Positions 10,669 through 20,108 are shown, counted from the first letter of the stretch. The stretch is DNA of 64,000 nucleotides from Xanthobacteraceae bacterium (GCA_031291445.1 JARLJA010000208.1:1-64000), one strand, 5' to 3'. The notes: a model not told the origin generated them from the sequence alone. Made by a program: numbers and translations.

Positions 10669-11431
10669 CCTCGCGCCCCAGATAGGCCTCGATGACGGCC
10701 GGGTCGCGCCGGATCTCGGCGGGCGTGCCCTCGGCGATCTCGCAGCCGAAATTCAGCACCACGACGTGATCGCTCACCTTCGAGACCAGGTCGATGTCGT
10801 GCTCGATCAGCAGCACGGTGATGCCCGACTGGCGGATCTGCAGGATGAGATCGCCGAGCCGGGCCTTTTCCGCATGGTTCATGCCTGCCGCCGGCTCGTC
10901 GAGCAGCAGCAGGCGCGGCGCGGACGCCAGCGCGCGCGCGATCTCGACCCGGCGGCGGTCGCCATACGACAGGTCGCCGGCCGCGGCATCGGCGAGATGG
11001 CCGATCCCGACCTCGTCGAGCAATTCCCGGCACCGCGCCTGCAGCGCGCGCTCCTCCGCGGCGGCGCCGGGCCACCGCGCCAGCACGGCCAGCAGGTTCT
11101 GGCGATGCCCGCGATGGGTGCCGAGCATGACATTGGACAGCACCGTCTGGTCCGCCAGCAGCCTGATGTTCTGGAACGTCCGCGCCACGCCGAGCGCGGC
11201 GATCCGGTGCGGGCGCAGCCCCGTCAGCGTGGTGTCGTCGAGCAGGATCGATCCGGCATCGGTGGGATAGAGGCCGGTGATCAGGTTCATGGTGGTGGTC
11301 TTGCCGGAGCCGTTCGGCCCGATCAGGCCGGTCACATGTCCGGCCCGGGCGACGAAGGAAATGTTGTCCACCGCCACGATGTGCTGGAATCGCCTGGCGA
11401 TCCGGCGGACTTCGAGCGTGGCGCCGGTCAT
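10661..11431 (-). CDS. livG: Branched-chain-type amino acid ABC transporter ATP-binding protein LivG
   Basis: A 256-residue ATPase from the ATG at 11431, which overlaps livM by 4 nt. Walker A GPNGSGKT is at 38-45, the signature region reads LSYGDRRRVEIARAL, and Walker B is LLLLDEP followed by AAGMNHAEK, the LivG-type loop. It pairs with LivF on the inner membrane. A longer open frame extends upstream into livM but has no homology there. Confidence 0.93.
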
Positions 11432-12324
11432 GGGCTCACCCGCGGCGCTGCCGCCGTCGCCTTGCCACCGCCGGAATTGCCGGCGCGCCGCCGCGGCTTC
11501 AGCACCGACAGCGCGCCGTCGGGCAGGTACAGCACCACCGCGAGAACCAGCGCGCCCAGCAGGATCTCCCGCAGCTGGCTGGAGAACCGCAGCGCTTCCG
11601 GCAGGATGGTCGTGAACACCGCCCCCACCAGCGGACCGGCGAGCGCGTTGACGCCGCCGAGAATGGGATAGCTCAGCGCATCGACGCTGCGCACCAGGCC
11701 GAAGTCGCCGGGGCCGACGAAGTAATTGAGATGGGCGGCCAGCGCGCCGGCCGCGCCGCAGATGAAGCCGCTGGCGACGAACAGCGAAAGCCGAACCGTG
11801 AAGACGTCGACGCCCATGGTCTGCGCCACCACGTCGTCCTGCTTGATGGCGGCGATGGCCCGGCCGAGATACGAGCCGCGCAGCGTGTGCACCAGATAGA
11901 TCACCACGACCAGCGCCAGCGCCAGGTGCCATGTCTGGGTGTCACGCGGAATGTTGACGATGCCCAGCGCGCCGCCGGTCAGATCGTCCCAGTTGAGCGC
12001 GACCACCCGGATCACCTCGGTGAAGGCGAAGGTCGCCAGCATGAAATAGTCGCCGCGCAGCCGCAGCACCGGCAGGCCGATCAGCGTCGCCGCTGCGGCG
12101 CCGAGCACCGCGCCGGCCAGCACGGCGAGCGCGAACGGCTGGCTCATTTCCATGGTCAGGTAGACGCTGCAATAGGCCCCCAGCGCCATGAAGCCGCCGG
12201 TCGCCAGCGAAAACATGTTGGCGCTGAGCGCGAGATAGAGGCCGTAGGCGACCAGCGCATTCAGCAGGCACAGGTCGATGATGTTGGAATAGCTCGCAAG
12301 GAATTGGGCGGCGGCGGCGGTCAT
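11428..12324 (-). CDS. livM: Branched-chain-type amino acid ABC transporter permease LivM
   Basis: A 298-residue inner-membrane permease with about nine hydrophobic segments, beginning with the LivM-like SNIIDLCLLNALVAYGLYLA and containing LRLRGDYFMLATFAF. The C-terminus is basic (KPRRRAGN). Start and stop codons overlap those of livH and livG (ATGA), so the genes form a tight translational unit. Confidence 0.92.
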   Translation of the reverse strand: MTAAAAQFLASYSNIIDLCLLNALVAYGLYLALSANMFSLATGGFMALGAYCSVYLTMEMSQPFALAVLAGAVLGAAAATLIGLPVLRLRGDYFMLATFAFTEVIRVVALNWDDLTGGALGIVNIPRDTQTWHLALALVVVIYLVHTLRGSYLGRAIAAIKQDDVVAQTMGVDVFTVRLSLFVASGFICGAAGALAAHLNYFVGPGDFGLVRSVDALSYPILGGVNALAGPLVGAVFTTILPEALRFSSQLREILLGALVLAVVLYLPDGALSVLKPRRRAGNSGGGKATAAAPRVSP

Positions 12325-13205
12325 GCCCGGCGATCCTCGACGCGGGAGAACAGGCCGGTCGGCTTCACCAGCAGGATCAGGAAGATCAGGCCGAAGCCGA
12401 TGGCGTCGCGAAACGACGACGACACGTAGGCGACGCTGAAGACCTCGATCAGGCCGAGCAGGAAGCCGCCGGCCACCGCGCCGGGCACGTTGCCGAGCCC
12501 GCCGAGGATGATGACGGTGAGCCCCTTGACCAGCATCTGATCGCCCATGAACGGCGACACCACGTTGAACAGGTTGCCGAGCAGCATGCCGGCGGCGCCG
12601 GCAAGCGCGCCCGCCAGGAAGAACGTCGCCATGATGGTCCGGCCGACCGGCACGCCGACGATCCGCGCCACATCCTCGCTGAAGGCCACCGTGCGAATCG
12701 CCCGTCCGGTCGAGCTGCGCTGCAAGGTGATGGCCAAGAGCGCCATCAGCACCACGGACACCACGACGATCACCACCTGCAGCAGCTGGATCCGCACGCC
12801 GCCGATCTCCCAGGCGATGCTCAGGAAGGCGCTCGGGGGATACCGCTGCACCTGCGTTCCGAAGATCTCCTGCGCCAGGCCCACCATGACGCGCGCCAGC
12901 GCCAGACTCGCCACCAGCCCCATCCAGCGGTGGCCGCCGCGGGCGCGCAGCGTCCGGAACACGATCAGGTCGGACAGCACGCCCAGCACGCCGCCGCCCA
13001 GCAGCGCGACGACGAGCGCCAGCGGAGCCGGAAGCCCCAGGCGCGCGGCCTCGAGCCCGAGATACGCGCCGCCCATGAACAGCGCGCCCTGCGCCATGTT
13101 CACGATGTTCAGCACCCCGAAGATCAGGGTGCAGCCCATGGCGAACACGGCATAGGTCGAGCCGAGCGAGATGCCGTTGACCACTTGCTGGAAGAATGTG
13201 GACAT
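12321..13205 (-). CDS. livH: Branched-chain-type amino acid ABC transporter permease LivH
   Basis: A 294-residue permease with eight or more hydrophobic segments. It has the LivH start FFQQVVNGISLGSTYAVFAM and the late motif VKGLTVIILGGLGNVPGAV. It follows the binding-protein gene by 17 nt and overlaps livM by 4 nt. It forms the membrane channel together with LivM. Confidence 0.92.
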   Translation of the reverse strand: MSTFFQQVVNGISLGSTYAVFAMGCTLIFGVLNIVNMAQGALFMGGAYLGLEAARLGLPAPLALVVALLGGGVLGVLSDLIVFRTLRARGGHRWMGLVASLALARVMVGLAQEIFGTQVQRYPPSAFLSIAWEIGGVRIQLLQVVIVVVSVVLMALLAITLQRSSTGRAIRTVAFSEDVARIVGVPVGRTIMATFFLAGALAGAAGMLLGNLFNVVSPFMGDQMLVKGLTVIILGGLGNVPGAVAGGFLLGLIEVFSVAYVSSSFRDAIGFGLIFLILLVKPTGLFSRVEDRRA

Positions 13206-13222
13206 CGGTCGGCGCGGGTCCG

Positions 13223-14365
13223 TCAGTCGGTGGCGAGCGTGAACTTGCCGTCCTTGACGATCAGCACCTTCGGCGCGATCACCGGTTCGCGATTGGCGTC
13301 GAAGCTGAACGGACCGACATTGGAGTCGAGATCCTTGGTCGCGGCAAGCGCATCACGCAGCTTCTTCGGGTCCGAGACGCCGCCGGCCCGCTTCACGGCG
13401 TCGGCGAAAATATACACCGAGGTGTAGGCCTGCGCCGCGAACGTATCGGGATCGGAGCCGTACTTTTTGCGGTAGGCTTCGACGAACGCCTTGTTCCTGG
13501 GATTGTCGTACTGGATGAACCAGCTCGATCCGACCGTGAAGCCTTCCGCCGCCGGCCCGGCGAGTTCGGCGAGCTTGGTCGAGATCGACGCGTTGGCGCC
13601 GAGGATCCGGGTCGACGGCGCAATGCCGAGCTGGCGCGCCTGGCGGACGATGTTGGCGGTCTCCTCGGCGAGGCCGCCGATCACGATGATGTCCGGGTTG
13701 GCCGCCTTGATCTTGGTGAGCTGCGCCGAATAGTCGACGTCGCCCTTCTGGAACGTCTCGGTGGCGACGATGGTGATGCCTTCGGCATCCAGCGCCTTCT
13801 TGTGCACGCCGTAGGCCGCCTTCATCAGCGCGTCGTCGATGCCGTAGATCTGCGCCGCGGTCTTCGGCGCCGACTTCTTCTTGACGTAGGCGAGCACGCC
13901 GGGAAACACCATGCTCTCGGGCGGGCTGGTGCGGAAGATGTAGTCGCCCATGGCGGTGACGCCGGGCGCGGTGTTGGAGCTGGCGATCACCGGCACCTCA
14001 GCCTTCTGGGCGATGGGATCGGCGGCGAACGCTGCCGTCGTCAGCGTCGGGCCGAGAATGACCGAGACCTTCTCCTGGTTGATCAGGCGCTGGAAGATGT
14101 TCACCGACTGGCCGCGATCGCCGCCGTCGTCCTGGTGGATGCCGACCAGCTTGATGTCGCCGAGCGTTCCCGATGCGTTGACCTCGTCGATCGCCAGCTC
14201 GGCGGCGTTCTTCTGCATCGTGCCGTACAGCGCCGCCGAACCGCCCGAGGTCGCCTGAACGATGCCGATCTTGACCAGCGTCTCGGCCTGCGCCGGCCGC
14301 TCCATCGCCAGCGCGCCGACGGTAACGGCTGCCGACAACACCAACGCAACTATCGAATGTCTCAT
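13223..14365 (-). CDS. Branched-chain-type amino acid ABC transporter substrate-binding protein
   Basis: A periplasmic type I binding protein of about 380 aa. A signal peptide covers residues 1-27 with a likely cleavage after AQA. The mature part starts ETLVKIGIVQATSGGSAALYG, the fold of LivJ/LivK proteins, and includes VILGPTLTTAAFAADPIA. The ATG at 14365 with GGAAGG 8 nt upstream is preferred over a TTG two codons earlier. It is the first gene of the transporter operon and determines substrate choice, which cannot be read from sequence. Confidence 0.92.
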   Translation of the reverse strand: MRHSIVALVLSAAVTVGALAMERPAQAETLVKIGIVQATSGGSAALYGTMQKNAAELAIDEVNASGTLGDIKLVGIHQDDGGDRGQSVNIFQRLINQEKVSVILGPTLTTAAFAADPIAQKAEVPVIASSNTAPGVTAMGDYIFRTSPPESMVFPGVLAYVKKKSAPKTAAQIYGIDDALMKAAYGVHKKALDAEGITIVATETFQKGDVDYSAQLTKIKAANPDIIVIGGLAEETANIVRQARQLGIAPSTRILGANASISTKLAELAGPAAEGFTVGSSWFIQYDNPRNKAFVEAYRKKYGSDPDTFAAQAYTSVYIFADAVKRAGGVSDPKKLRDALAATKDLDSNVGPFSFDANREPVIAPKVLIVKDGKFTLATD

Positions 14366-14432
14366 TCGCAAACCTTCCGAACGCTGTACATGGCTCTAGA
14401 GTGAAATGAGATCAGGTCGAACCAGTCGTTAT

Positions 14433-14479
14433 CGTCATCCTGAAGAGCATCGCGCAGCGATGCGTCTCGAAGGATGACG
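14433..14479. repeat. Palindromic intergenic repeat
   Basis: Outer arms CGTCATCCT and AGGATGACG and inner arms GCATCGC and GCGATGC form a long hairpin. This is the CATCCTTCGAGACGC-type element common between genes in Bradyrhizobium. It lies in the gap upstream of the binding-protein gene, about 70-115 nt from its start. Confidence 0.75.
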
Positions 14480-14660
14480 GGCCTGATTCAGCTTCATCTC
14501 ATCCTGTTCCAACAAAACGCGCGCTTTCGCACCGGCGCGCAGCGGCAAGCTATAGACTTTTCCACCCGTCGCGAGAGCAAAGTTCAGACATTTTTTGCCC
14601 CCTTATTGAACGAGTTTTCTCCAATTCCGGCCCCGGACAAAACGAAGCGCGGCCGATCCC

Positions 14661-15377
14661 TCACACCCGGCCGGCGATGTCGCGCAGGAATGCGGCGAGG
14701 TTGGTGACCACCGCATCCACATGCCGCGGCTTCGCAACGGTACCCGAAGGGTCGAGCAGCGGATCGACCACCAGGACCGTCTTCATTCCCAGTTCGTGCG
14801 GCACCAGCAGGTTGCCTCCGCGGTCCTCGAACATCGCGGCCGCGCCCGGATCGACGCCATGCGCCGCGAGAAACCCCGAAAACGCGCTGCGATGCGGCTT
14901 GCCGACGAAGTCACTGTCCTCGATGCTGGCGATGGCGTCAAACGCCTTCGCCAGGCCCATGGCGTCGAGCGCCGCCGCGGCGTGCCCGCGCGAGGCGTTG
15001 GTGAAGACGATGCGGCGGCCCGGCAGCCCTTCGAGCGCGGCAATGAGGTCGTCATCCCGCTGGAGCGCGGAGAGATCGATGGCGTGGACGAAGTCCAGGA
15101 ACGCCTGCGGCGCGACGCCGTGGCGCTCGACCATGCCCTGCAGGGTCGCGCCGTAGCGCTCGTAGTAATCCAGGTGCAGCGCCTCGGCGGCGGCCTGATC
15201 GATCGCCAGGTGATCGGCGACGAAGCGCACGACGCGCTGCTTCAGCTGGCGGTGCAGGCCGACCGAGCGCGGATAGAGCGTGTCGTCGAGCTTGAACACC
15301 CAGGTGTCGACGTGCCGGAACGCGTCGCGCAGGCCGGCCGCCTCGTCGCGTTCCAGTGTGGTCGCGGCCTCGATCAT
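14661..15377 (-). CDS. HAD-family protein related to pyrimidine 5'-nucleotidase, nucleophile missing
   Basis: A 238-residue HAD protein close to the alphaproteobacterial pyrimidine 5'-nucleotidase group (TWVFxLDxTLYP, YYERYGATLQGM, FEDRGGNL). Motif I should be FDLDNTLY but reads FKLDDTLY: the nucleophilic Asp is Lys29 (codon AAG, 15291-15293). The second Asp31, the motif II region FTNAS, Lys in VGKPH and the motif IV ED are kept. It is therefore probably not a normal phosphatase. I chose ATG 15377, preceded by GAAAGG; ATG 15413 is possible. It is on the strand of, and 46 nt after, the NadC-type gene, so likely in one operon. Confidence 0.8.
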   Translation of the reverse strand: MIEAATTLERDEAAGLRDAFRHVDTWVFKLDDTLYPRSVGLHRQLKQRVVRFVADHLAIDQAAAEALHLDYYERYGATLQGMVERHGVAPQAFLDFVHAIDLSALQRDDDLIAALEGLPGRRIVFTNASRGHAAAALDAMGLAKAFDAIASIEDSDFVGKPHRSAFSGFLAAHGVDPGAAAMFEDRGGNLLVPHELGMKTVLVVDPLLDPSGTVAKPRHVDAVVTNLAAFLRDIAGRV

Positions 15378-15423
15378 GGCGCCTTTCGAATGGCTTTGTC
15401 CCCCGCCGGTCACCCGCCGCGCG

Positions 15424-16314
15424 TCACGACGACGCCTGGTTCAGGCGCTGAATGGTGCGATGCGCGCTCGGCTTGATGTCGCGGACGTCGAGGCTGATGT
15501 CGAGCGCCCGGATCGAGTGCGTCAGATCGCCGACCGAGATGATGTCGACGCCGGTCTCGGCGATCGGGACGATGGTCTGCTCGTTGATCCCGCCCGAGGC
15601 TTCGGTCATGGCCCGGCCCGCGACCAGCTTGAGGCCGGCGCGCATTTCGTCGAGGTCCATGTTGTCGAACATGATGATCTCGACGCCGCAGGCCAGCGCC
15701 TCCTCGACCATCTCGAGCGTTTCGCATTCCACCTCGATCTTGAAGGTGTGCTGCGCGGTGGCGCGCAGGGTCTCGATCGCGTTGGTGATCGAGCCGGCGA
15801 TCTTGATGTGATTGTCCTTCACCAGGATGCAGTTCGCCAGGCTGAAGATGTGATTGTGCGCGCCGCCGACGCGCACCGCGTATTTCATCACCATGCGGAG
15901 CCCGGGCCAGCCCTTGCGGGTGTCGGTGAGGCGCACCTTGGTGTGCTTGACGAGGTCGACGTAACGCCTCGTCTTGGTGGCGATGCCCGACATCTGCTGC
16001 AGCCAGTCGAGCGAATTGCGCTCGATGATGAAGAAGGTCGAAGCGCGGGCCTTGATGCGCATCAGCACCGTGCCCGGCGCGACCGGGTCGCCGTCCTGCA
16101 CCGCGTAATCGACCTGCGCCTCGGGATCGATCTGCTTGATGGTCTCGTCGGCCAGCAGCAGGCCGCAGACGATGCCGTGGCCCTTGGCGTAGATCTGTGC
16201 GGTCTGCACCGGGTCCTCCCCGACCAGGAAGCCGCCGGTGGTATCGCCGGGGCCGAGTTCCTCGCGCAGCGCCTGTTCGACGAGCGGGCGGATCATGAAG
16301 CGGTTGAGTCTCAC
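15424..16314 (-). CDS. nadC: Nicotinate-nucleotide pyrophosphorylase (NadC-type phosphoribosyltransferase)
   Basis: A 296-residue type II phosphoribosyltransferase: quinolinate + PRPP gives nicotinate mononucleotide, CO2 and PPi in NAD synthesis. Motifs seen are IERNSLDWLQQMSGIAT, LTDTRKGWPGLR, VRVGGAHNHIFSL, ILVKDNHI, IEVECETLEMVEEAL and EASGGI. The GTG at 16314 has AAGGA 8 nt upstream; an internal ATG at 16296 has none. No nadA or nadB is present. It lies among catabolic genes 19 nt after the amidohydrolase gene, so it might be a paralogue acting on another pyridine or pyrimidine carboxylate. Confidence 0.85.
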   Translation of the reverse strand: MRLNRFMIRPLVEQALREELGPGDTTGGFLVGEDPVQTAQIYAKGHGIVCGLLLADETIKQIDPEAQVDYAVQDGDPVAPGTVLMRIKARASTFFIIERNSLDWLQQMSGIATKTRRYVDLVKHTKVRLTDTRKGWPGLRMVMKYAVRVGGAHNHIFSLANCILVKDNHIKIAGSITNAIETLRATAQHTFKIEVECETLEMVEEALACGVEIIMFDNMDLDEMRAGLKLVAGRAMTEASGGINEQTIVPIAETGVDIISVGDLTHSIRALDISLDVRDIKPSAHRTIQRLNQASS

Positions 16315-16333
16315 GGGATCAGTCCTTCGGTCT

Positions 16334-17590
16334 CTAGCTGGAAAGCGTGTTGGCGAAGGCCTTGCCGGCCTTCATGACGAGGTGAAGACGCGTGCGGTCC
16401 TGCAGCAGGCGGATGTCGTCGAGCGGATCGCCGTCGACCACCAGGACGTCGGCGACCTTGCCGGGCGCGAGCGCGCCGAGCTCGGGACGCTCGATGCATT
16501 GCGCGGCCTTGCTGGTGGAGGCGACGATGACCTCCATCGGCGTCATGCCGAGCCAGTTCACCATGAATTCGAGCTCGACCATGTTCTCGCCGACCAGCAG
16601 CCGGTGCGACTGGTCGGTCCCCATGGCGACCTTGACGCCGCGGCGCACCGCGTCCTTCCAGATCGGGATCTGGTCCTGCATCAGGCTGTAGATCTGGTTG
16701 TCCTTGACGTCTTCCTGGCCCATCTGGTGTCCGGCCCAGGACTTGTCGTCGCCGCGCTTCTTCATCGACAGCGGCACCAGCGCCAGCGTCGGCACCCACC
16801 AGGTGCCGGCCGCGATCATCTTGTCGGCGCACTGCTCGTCGAGGAACCAGCCGTGCTCCAGGGAATGGATGCCGGCCTGCACGGCGTTGCGGATGCCGTC
16901 GATGCCTTCGGCGTGGACCGCGACCCGGCGCTTCTTGGCGGCGGCCTCCTCGACCGCGGTGCGGATCTCGGCGATGGTGAATTGCGGCTCGTCCCAGCTG
17001 TCGGTGACCGAGGTGATGCCGCCGGTGGCGCAGATCTTGATGAAGTCGGCGCCGCGCATCAGGAGCTCGCGCACCACGCGGCGGATGTCCTCGACGCCGT
17101 CGGCCACCGTGTTGGGGAGCCAGGCGCGCTTCTGGATCCGCAGGTCGGCCGGCACCCAGTAGTCGCCGTGGCCGCCGGTCTGCGAGATCATGCCGAGCGA
17201 GATCAACAGCCGCGGCCCGTCGATCAGCCCCTCCTCGATGGCAGCGCGGAAGCCGGCGTCGGCGCCGCCCATGTCGCGCGCGGTGGTGATGCCGCAGGCC
17301 AGCGTCTCGCGGAAGATCTCGATGGAGCGAAGCACGTTGTAGGTCGGCGTGTTCAGGAGGTGCTGCCGCATGTCGCGGGCACGGTAGGTGCCGTGGACGT
17401 GGCAGTCGATGAAGCCCGGCAGGATGGTACGGCCCGACGCGTCGAACCGGGTCGCCGTGGCAGGAATTGCTACATTTTTGTCGGAACCCGCTGCGATTAT
17501 TCTCCCGTCGTCGATGACGACGACGCCGGAGCGGATCGGGTCACCGCCCAGCCCGTCGATCAGGGTCCCGCCGACAATCGCAGACACCAT
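16334..17590 (-). CDS. Metal-dependent amidohydrolase
   Basis: A 418-residue cytoplasmic TIM-barrel amidohydrolase of the imidazolonepropionase/prolidase-like group. Metal ligands include HVH at 64-66 (GFIDCHVHG), the Lys in FIKICATGGI, His in HAEGIDG and EHGW, and Asp in GTDQSHR. No signal peptide is visible. It hydrolyses an amide or cyclic amide bond; the substrate is unknown. AAGGAC supports the ATG at 17590. It is the first gene of the amidohydrolase, nadC, HAD gene run, with 19 and 46 nt gaps. Confidence 0.85.
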   Translation of the reverse strand: MVSAIVGGTLIDGLGGDPIRSGVVVIDDGRIIAAGSDKNVAIPATATRFDASGRTILPGFIDCHVHGTYRARDMRQHLLNTPTYNVLRSIEIFRETLACGITTARDMGGADAGFRAAIEEGLIDGPRLLISLGMISQTGGHGDYWVPADLRIQKRAWLPNTVADGVEDIRRVVRELLMRGADFIKICATGGITSVTDSWDEPQFTIAEIRTAVEEAAAKKRRVAVHAEGIDGIRNAVQAGIHSLEHGWFLDEQCADKMIAAGTWWVPTLALVPLSMKKRGDDKSWAGHQMGQEDVKDNQIYSLMQDQIPIWKDAVRRGVKVAMGTDQSHRLLVGENMVELEFMVNWLGMTPMEVIVASTSKAAQCIERPELGALAPGKVADVLVVDGDPLDDIRLLQDRTRLHLVMKAGKAFANTLSS

Positions 17591-17913
17591 TCAAGCAGTC
17601 CTTCTCCACCAGATCGGGAGGCTAACAGGCCCGGGACTATGGCGAAGTGCCAGGGGCCGATCAATCCATGGGTCCATGCGGGCGGGACCGTGGGCGCCGC
17701 GGTCGGCCGCGGCAGCGCGAGGGCCGGCAGCACGGTCACGTCAGGGGAGCAGGTCCGCTACACACCCTTGGCGTCATTGCCGGGCTTGACCCGGCAATCC
17801 ACGCTTTGCGCGCTGGCACGGCCCTAAAGAGTGGATGCGCGGGTCAAGCCCGCGCATGACGAGATCAGCAATGGAGTGGCCTTGTCCCATTGGCTGCCTC
17901 TTCACCGGCTGTC
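17591..17913. other. Gene-free gap with palindromic repeat
   Basis: No gene is seen. 17772-17862 is a repeat. The remainder is the presumed promoter region for the amidohydrolase gene and the end of the aldehyde dehydrogenase transcript. Confidence 0.5.
17772..17862. repeat. Dispersed palindromic repeat (CTTGACCCGGCAATCC type)
   Basis: The element contains CTTGACCCGGCAATCCACGC on one side and GCGCGGGTCAAGCCCGCGCA on the other and folds back on itself. A related, shorter copy is at 61246-61297. Confidence 0.7.
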
Positions 17914-19374
17914 TCACGACAAATCCACCGTCACCGTCTTGACCTCGGTATAGAACGCCAGCGCGTTGATGCCGAGCTCACGCCCGAGCCCCGAGCGCTT
18001 GTAGCCGCCGAATGGCGCGAACAGGCTGGTGGAGCTGGCGCTCGGCAATCCGTTGACCGCGACCATGCCGGTGCGCACCGCCTTGGCGACCCGCAGCGCG
18101 CGGCCGAGATCGCGCGACCACACCGAACCGTTGAGGCCGTAGTCGGAGGCGTTGGCCAGGCGGATGGCGTCGGCCTCGCTGTCGAACGCCGTGATGCCGC
18201 AGACCGGGCCGAACACCTCGTCGCGGGAGAGCGGATGGTCCGGCGACACGTCGCCGAACACGGTCGGCAGATAGAAGTTGCCGGTCTTCTGGTCGTCGGG
18301 ACGGCGGCCGCCGGCCACGAGCGGCGCGCCGCCCTGCACCGCGGCCTGAACGGCGCGGTCGACCCTGTTCCAGTGCTCCACGGAGATCAGCGGCCCCAGG
18401 GTGGTGGCGGGATCGAGCGGCGAGCCGAGCTTCAGGTGGGCGATCTCGTCGACCACCGCCTCGGTGAAGGCGGCGACCGCGGAGCGCTGCACCAGGAAGC
18501 GCGAGCGCGCCGAGCAGGACTGCCCGGCATTGCCGAACGCGCTGCTGACGGCGGCCTTCGCGGCCCTGGCGAGATCGGCATCGTCGAACACGATGCAGGC
18601 GTTCTTGCCACCGAGCTCCAGCGCCACGGTCTTGATGGTGCCGGCGGCGGCGCGCATCACCGCGACGCCGGTGGCGGTCGAGCCGGTGAAGGAAATGCCG
18701 TCGATCGCGGCATGGGAGGCCAGCAGCTCGCCGATCGCGGCGCCGCCGGGCAGCACGTTGACGATCCCCTTCGGCACGCCGCAGCTCTCGATGATCTCGG
18801 CGAGCAGCAGGGTCGACAGCGGCGTCAGCGGCGAGGGTTTGAGCACGCTGGCGCAGCCCGCGGCCAGCGCCGGCGCGAGCTTCCAGGCCGCGGCGAGCAG
18901 CGGGAAGTTCCACGGCGTGATCAGGGCGACGACGCCGAGCGGCTCGCGCAGGGTGAAGTTCAGAAGGGTCTCGGACACCGGAATGGTGTCGCCATAGAAC
19001 TTGTCCATGGCGCCGGCGTAATAGGTGAAGACCTTGGCGGCGCCCGCGACCTCGCGCCGCGCGCCCGTGAGCGGCTTGCCGCCGTTGACGCATTCCAGCA
19101 GCGCCAGGTCTTCCGCCCGCGCCCGGATGGCATCCGCAATCGCGGCCAGCACCTGGCCGCGCTCGAACACCGGCATCCGCGGCCAGTCGCCGTGGTCGAA
19201 GGCGCGCCGCGCGGCGCCGATCGCCGCCACCGCCTGCGCCTCGCTCGCCGGACTGACGCTGGCGATGACGTCCCCGGTGGCCGGATCCAGCAGCGACTCG
19301 ACCGCGCCGCCCACGTCCGCGAAGGCGCCGTCGATGAACGGCGTGGTCCGGAGCCCGGGAAGCGCGGCTGTCAT
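17914..19374 (-). CDS. NAD(P)-dependent aldehyde dehydrogenase
   Basis: A 486-residue aldehyde dehydrogenase oxidising an aldehyde to the acid. Asn156 (PWNFP), Glu253 (LELGGK) and the nucleophile Cys287 (GNAGQSC) are all present, as is the late EVFGPVC motif. The ATG at 19374 lies 2 nt after the stop of the OMP-decarboxylase-like gene, so the two are translated together. An open frame extends upstream but only through that gene. The closest groups are betaine-aldehyde or semialdehyde dehydrogenases; the exact substrate cannot be fixed. Confidence 0.92.
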   Translation of the reverse strand: MTAALPGLRTTPFIDGAFADVGGAVESLLDPATGDVIASVSPASEAQAVAAIGAARRAFDHGDWPRMPVFERGQVLAAIADAIRARAEDLALLECVNGGKPLTGARREVAGAAKVFTYYAGAMDKFYGDTIPVSETLLNFTLREPLGVVALITPWNFPLLAAAWKLAPALAAGCASVLKPSPLTPLSTLLLAEIIESCGVPKGIVNVLPGGAAIGELLASHAAIDGISFTGSTATGVAVMRAAAGTIKTVALELGGKNACIVFDDADLARAAKAAVSSAFGNAGQSCSARSRFLVQRSAVAAFTEAVVDEIAHLKLGSPLDPATTLGPLISVEHWNRVDRAVQAAVQGGAPLVAGGRRPDDQKTGNFYLPTVFGDVSPDHPLSRDEVFGPVCGITAFDSEADAIRLANASDYGLNGSVWSRDLGRALRVAKAVRTGMVAVNGLPSASSTSLFAPFGGYKRSGLGRELGINALAFYTEVKTVTVDLS

Positions 19375-19376
19375 GG

Positions 19377-20108
19377 TCAGGCCGCCGCCGTCACGGCGCG
19401 CATCTGCTCGTAGAGCCGCGCCGCGGCGTCGCCCGGCGTTGGGCTGCCGGTGATCAGGCGGCCGACGATGGCGAAGCGGCGCTGACAGGCCGCGGCGGCG
19501 GCGAACGACACCTCGATGCTGCCGCCGAGCGCGCCGAAGCCGGTCAGCACCACCAGCGGCGACGCCACGTTGGCGGCGATCCATTTGGACCACCGCACGA
19601 TCTTGTCGCGGTCATGGGCCGGCAGCACGAAGTGGTCGACCTTGTTGTGGACGGCGCGCACCAGGATGCGGTCCAGCGCGTCGTCCAGCATGTAGCCGCC
19701 GCCGGACACACCGTAGTCCGGCACCGGGATCTCACCGCCGACGAACGGCACCAGGCCGGCGCGGATCGCCTCTCCCGCAAAACTGTCCACCGCGGTCGGC
19801 CCGGCGACCGGAAACAGAATCAGCCCGTCGACGTCGGCTTCCTTGCACATGGCGGTGTATTTCACCGCCATGTCCGGCATGTCGGGGCCGGCCTTCTGGT
19901 GATCGTAGATGATCGGCAGGTCGGTGAGGTCGCGCAGGCGGCGGACCGATTCCGCGAGACCGAAGCGCAGCACCGAGGTCAGCCCGAGCTTGTAGCCGGC
20001 GACGCCGTCCCGCTTCGCGGTCTCGCGCACCACGCGTTCGAGGTGGTCGTGGGACTCGATATCGAGCGCGGGCACGATGCCCATGTCGCCCTTCAGCACT
20101 TTTACCAT
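19377..20108 (-). CDS. Orotidine-5'-phosphate decarboxylase-like protein
   Basis: A 243-residue TIM-barrel protein of the OMP decarboxylase suprafamily. Visible are PALD (Asp16), GYKLG (Lys40), IIYDHQKAGPD at 67-76 in place of the usual D-x-K-x-x-D, and the phosphate loop IVGRLITGSPTPGDAA near the end. The Asp-Lys spacing differs from standard PyrF but resembles a group of DHQKxxxD proteins. It directly precedes the aldehyde dehydrogenase gene, and a biosynthetic pyrF is not expected in such an operon. I infer a decarboxylase or aldolase acting on another phosphorylated or cyclic substrate. Confidence 0.75.
   Translation of the reverse strand: MVKVLKGDMGIVPALDIESHDHLERVVRETAKRDGVAGYKLGLTSVLRFGLAESVRRLRDLTDLPIIYDHQKAGPDMPDMAVKYTAMCKEADVDGLILFPVAGPTAVDSFAGEAIRAGLVPFVGGEIPVPDYGVSGGGYMLDDALDRILVRAVHNKVDHFVLPAHDRDKIVRWSKWIAANVASPLVVLTGFGALGGSIEVSFAAAAACQRRFAIVGRLITGSPTPGDAAARLYEQMRAVTAAA

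Noticed and set aside
17914-19593. N-terminal extension of the aldehyde dehydrogenase
   Set aside because: The extra 73 residues overlap the upstream decarboxylase-like gene and have no homology; ATG 19374 fits the family.
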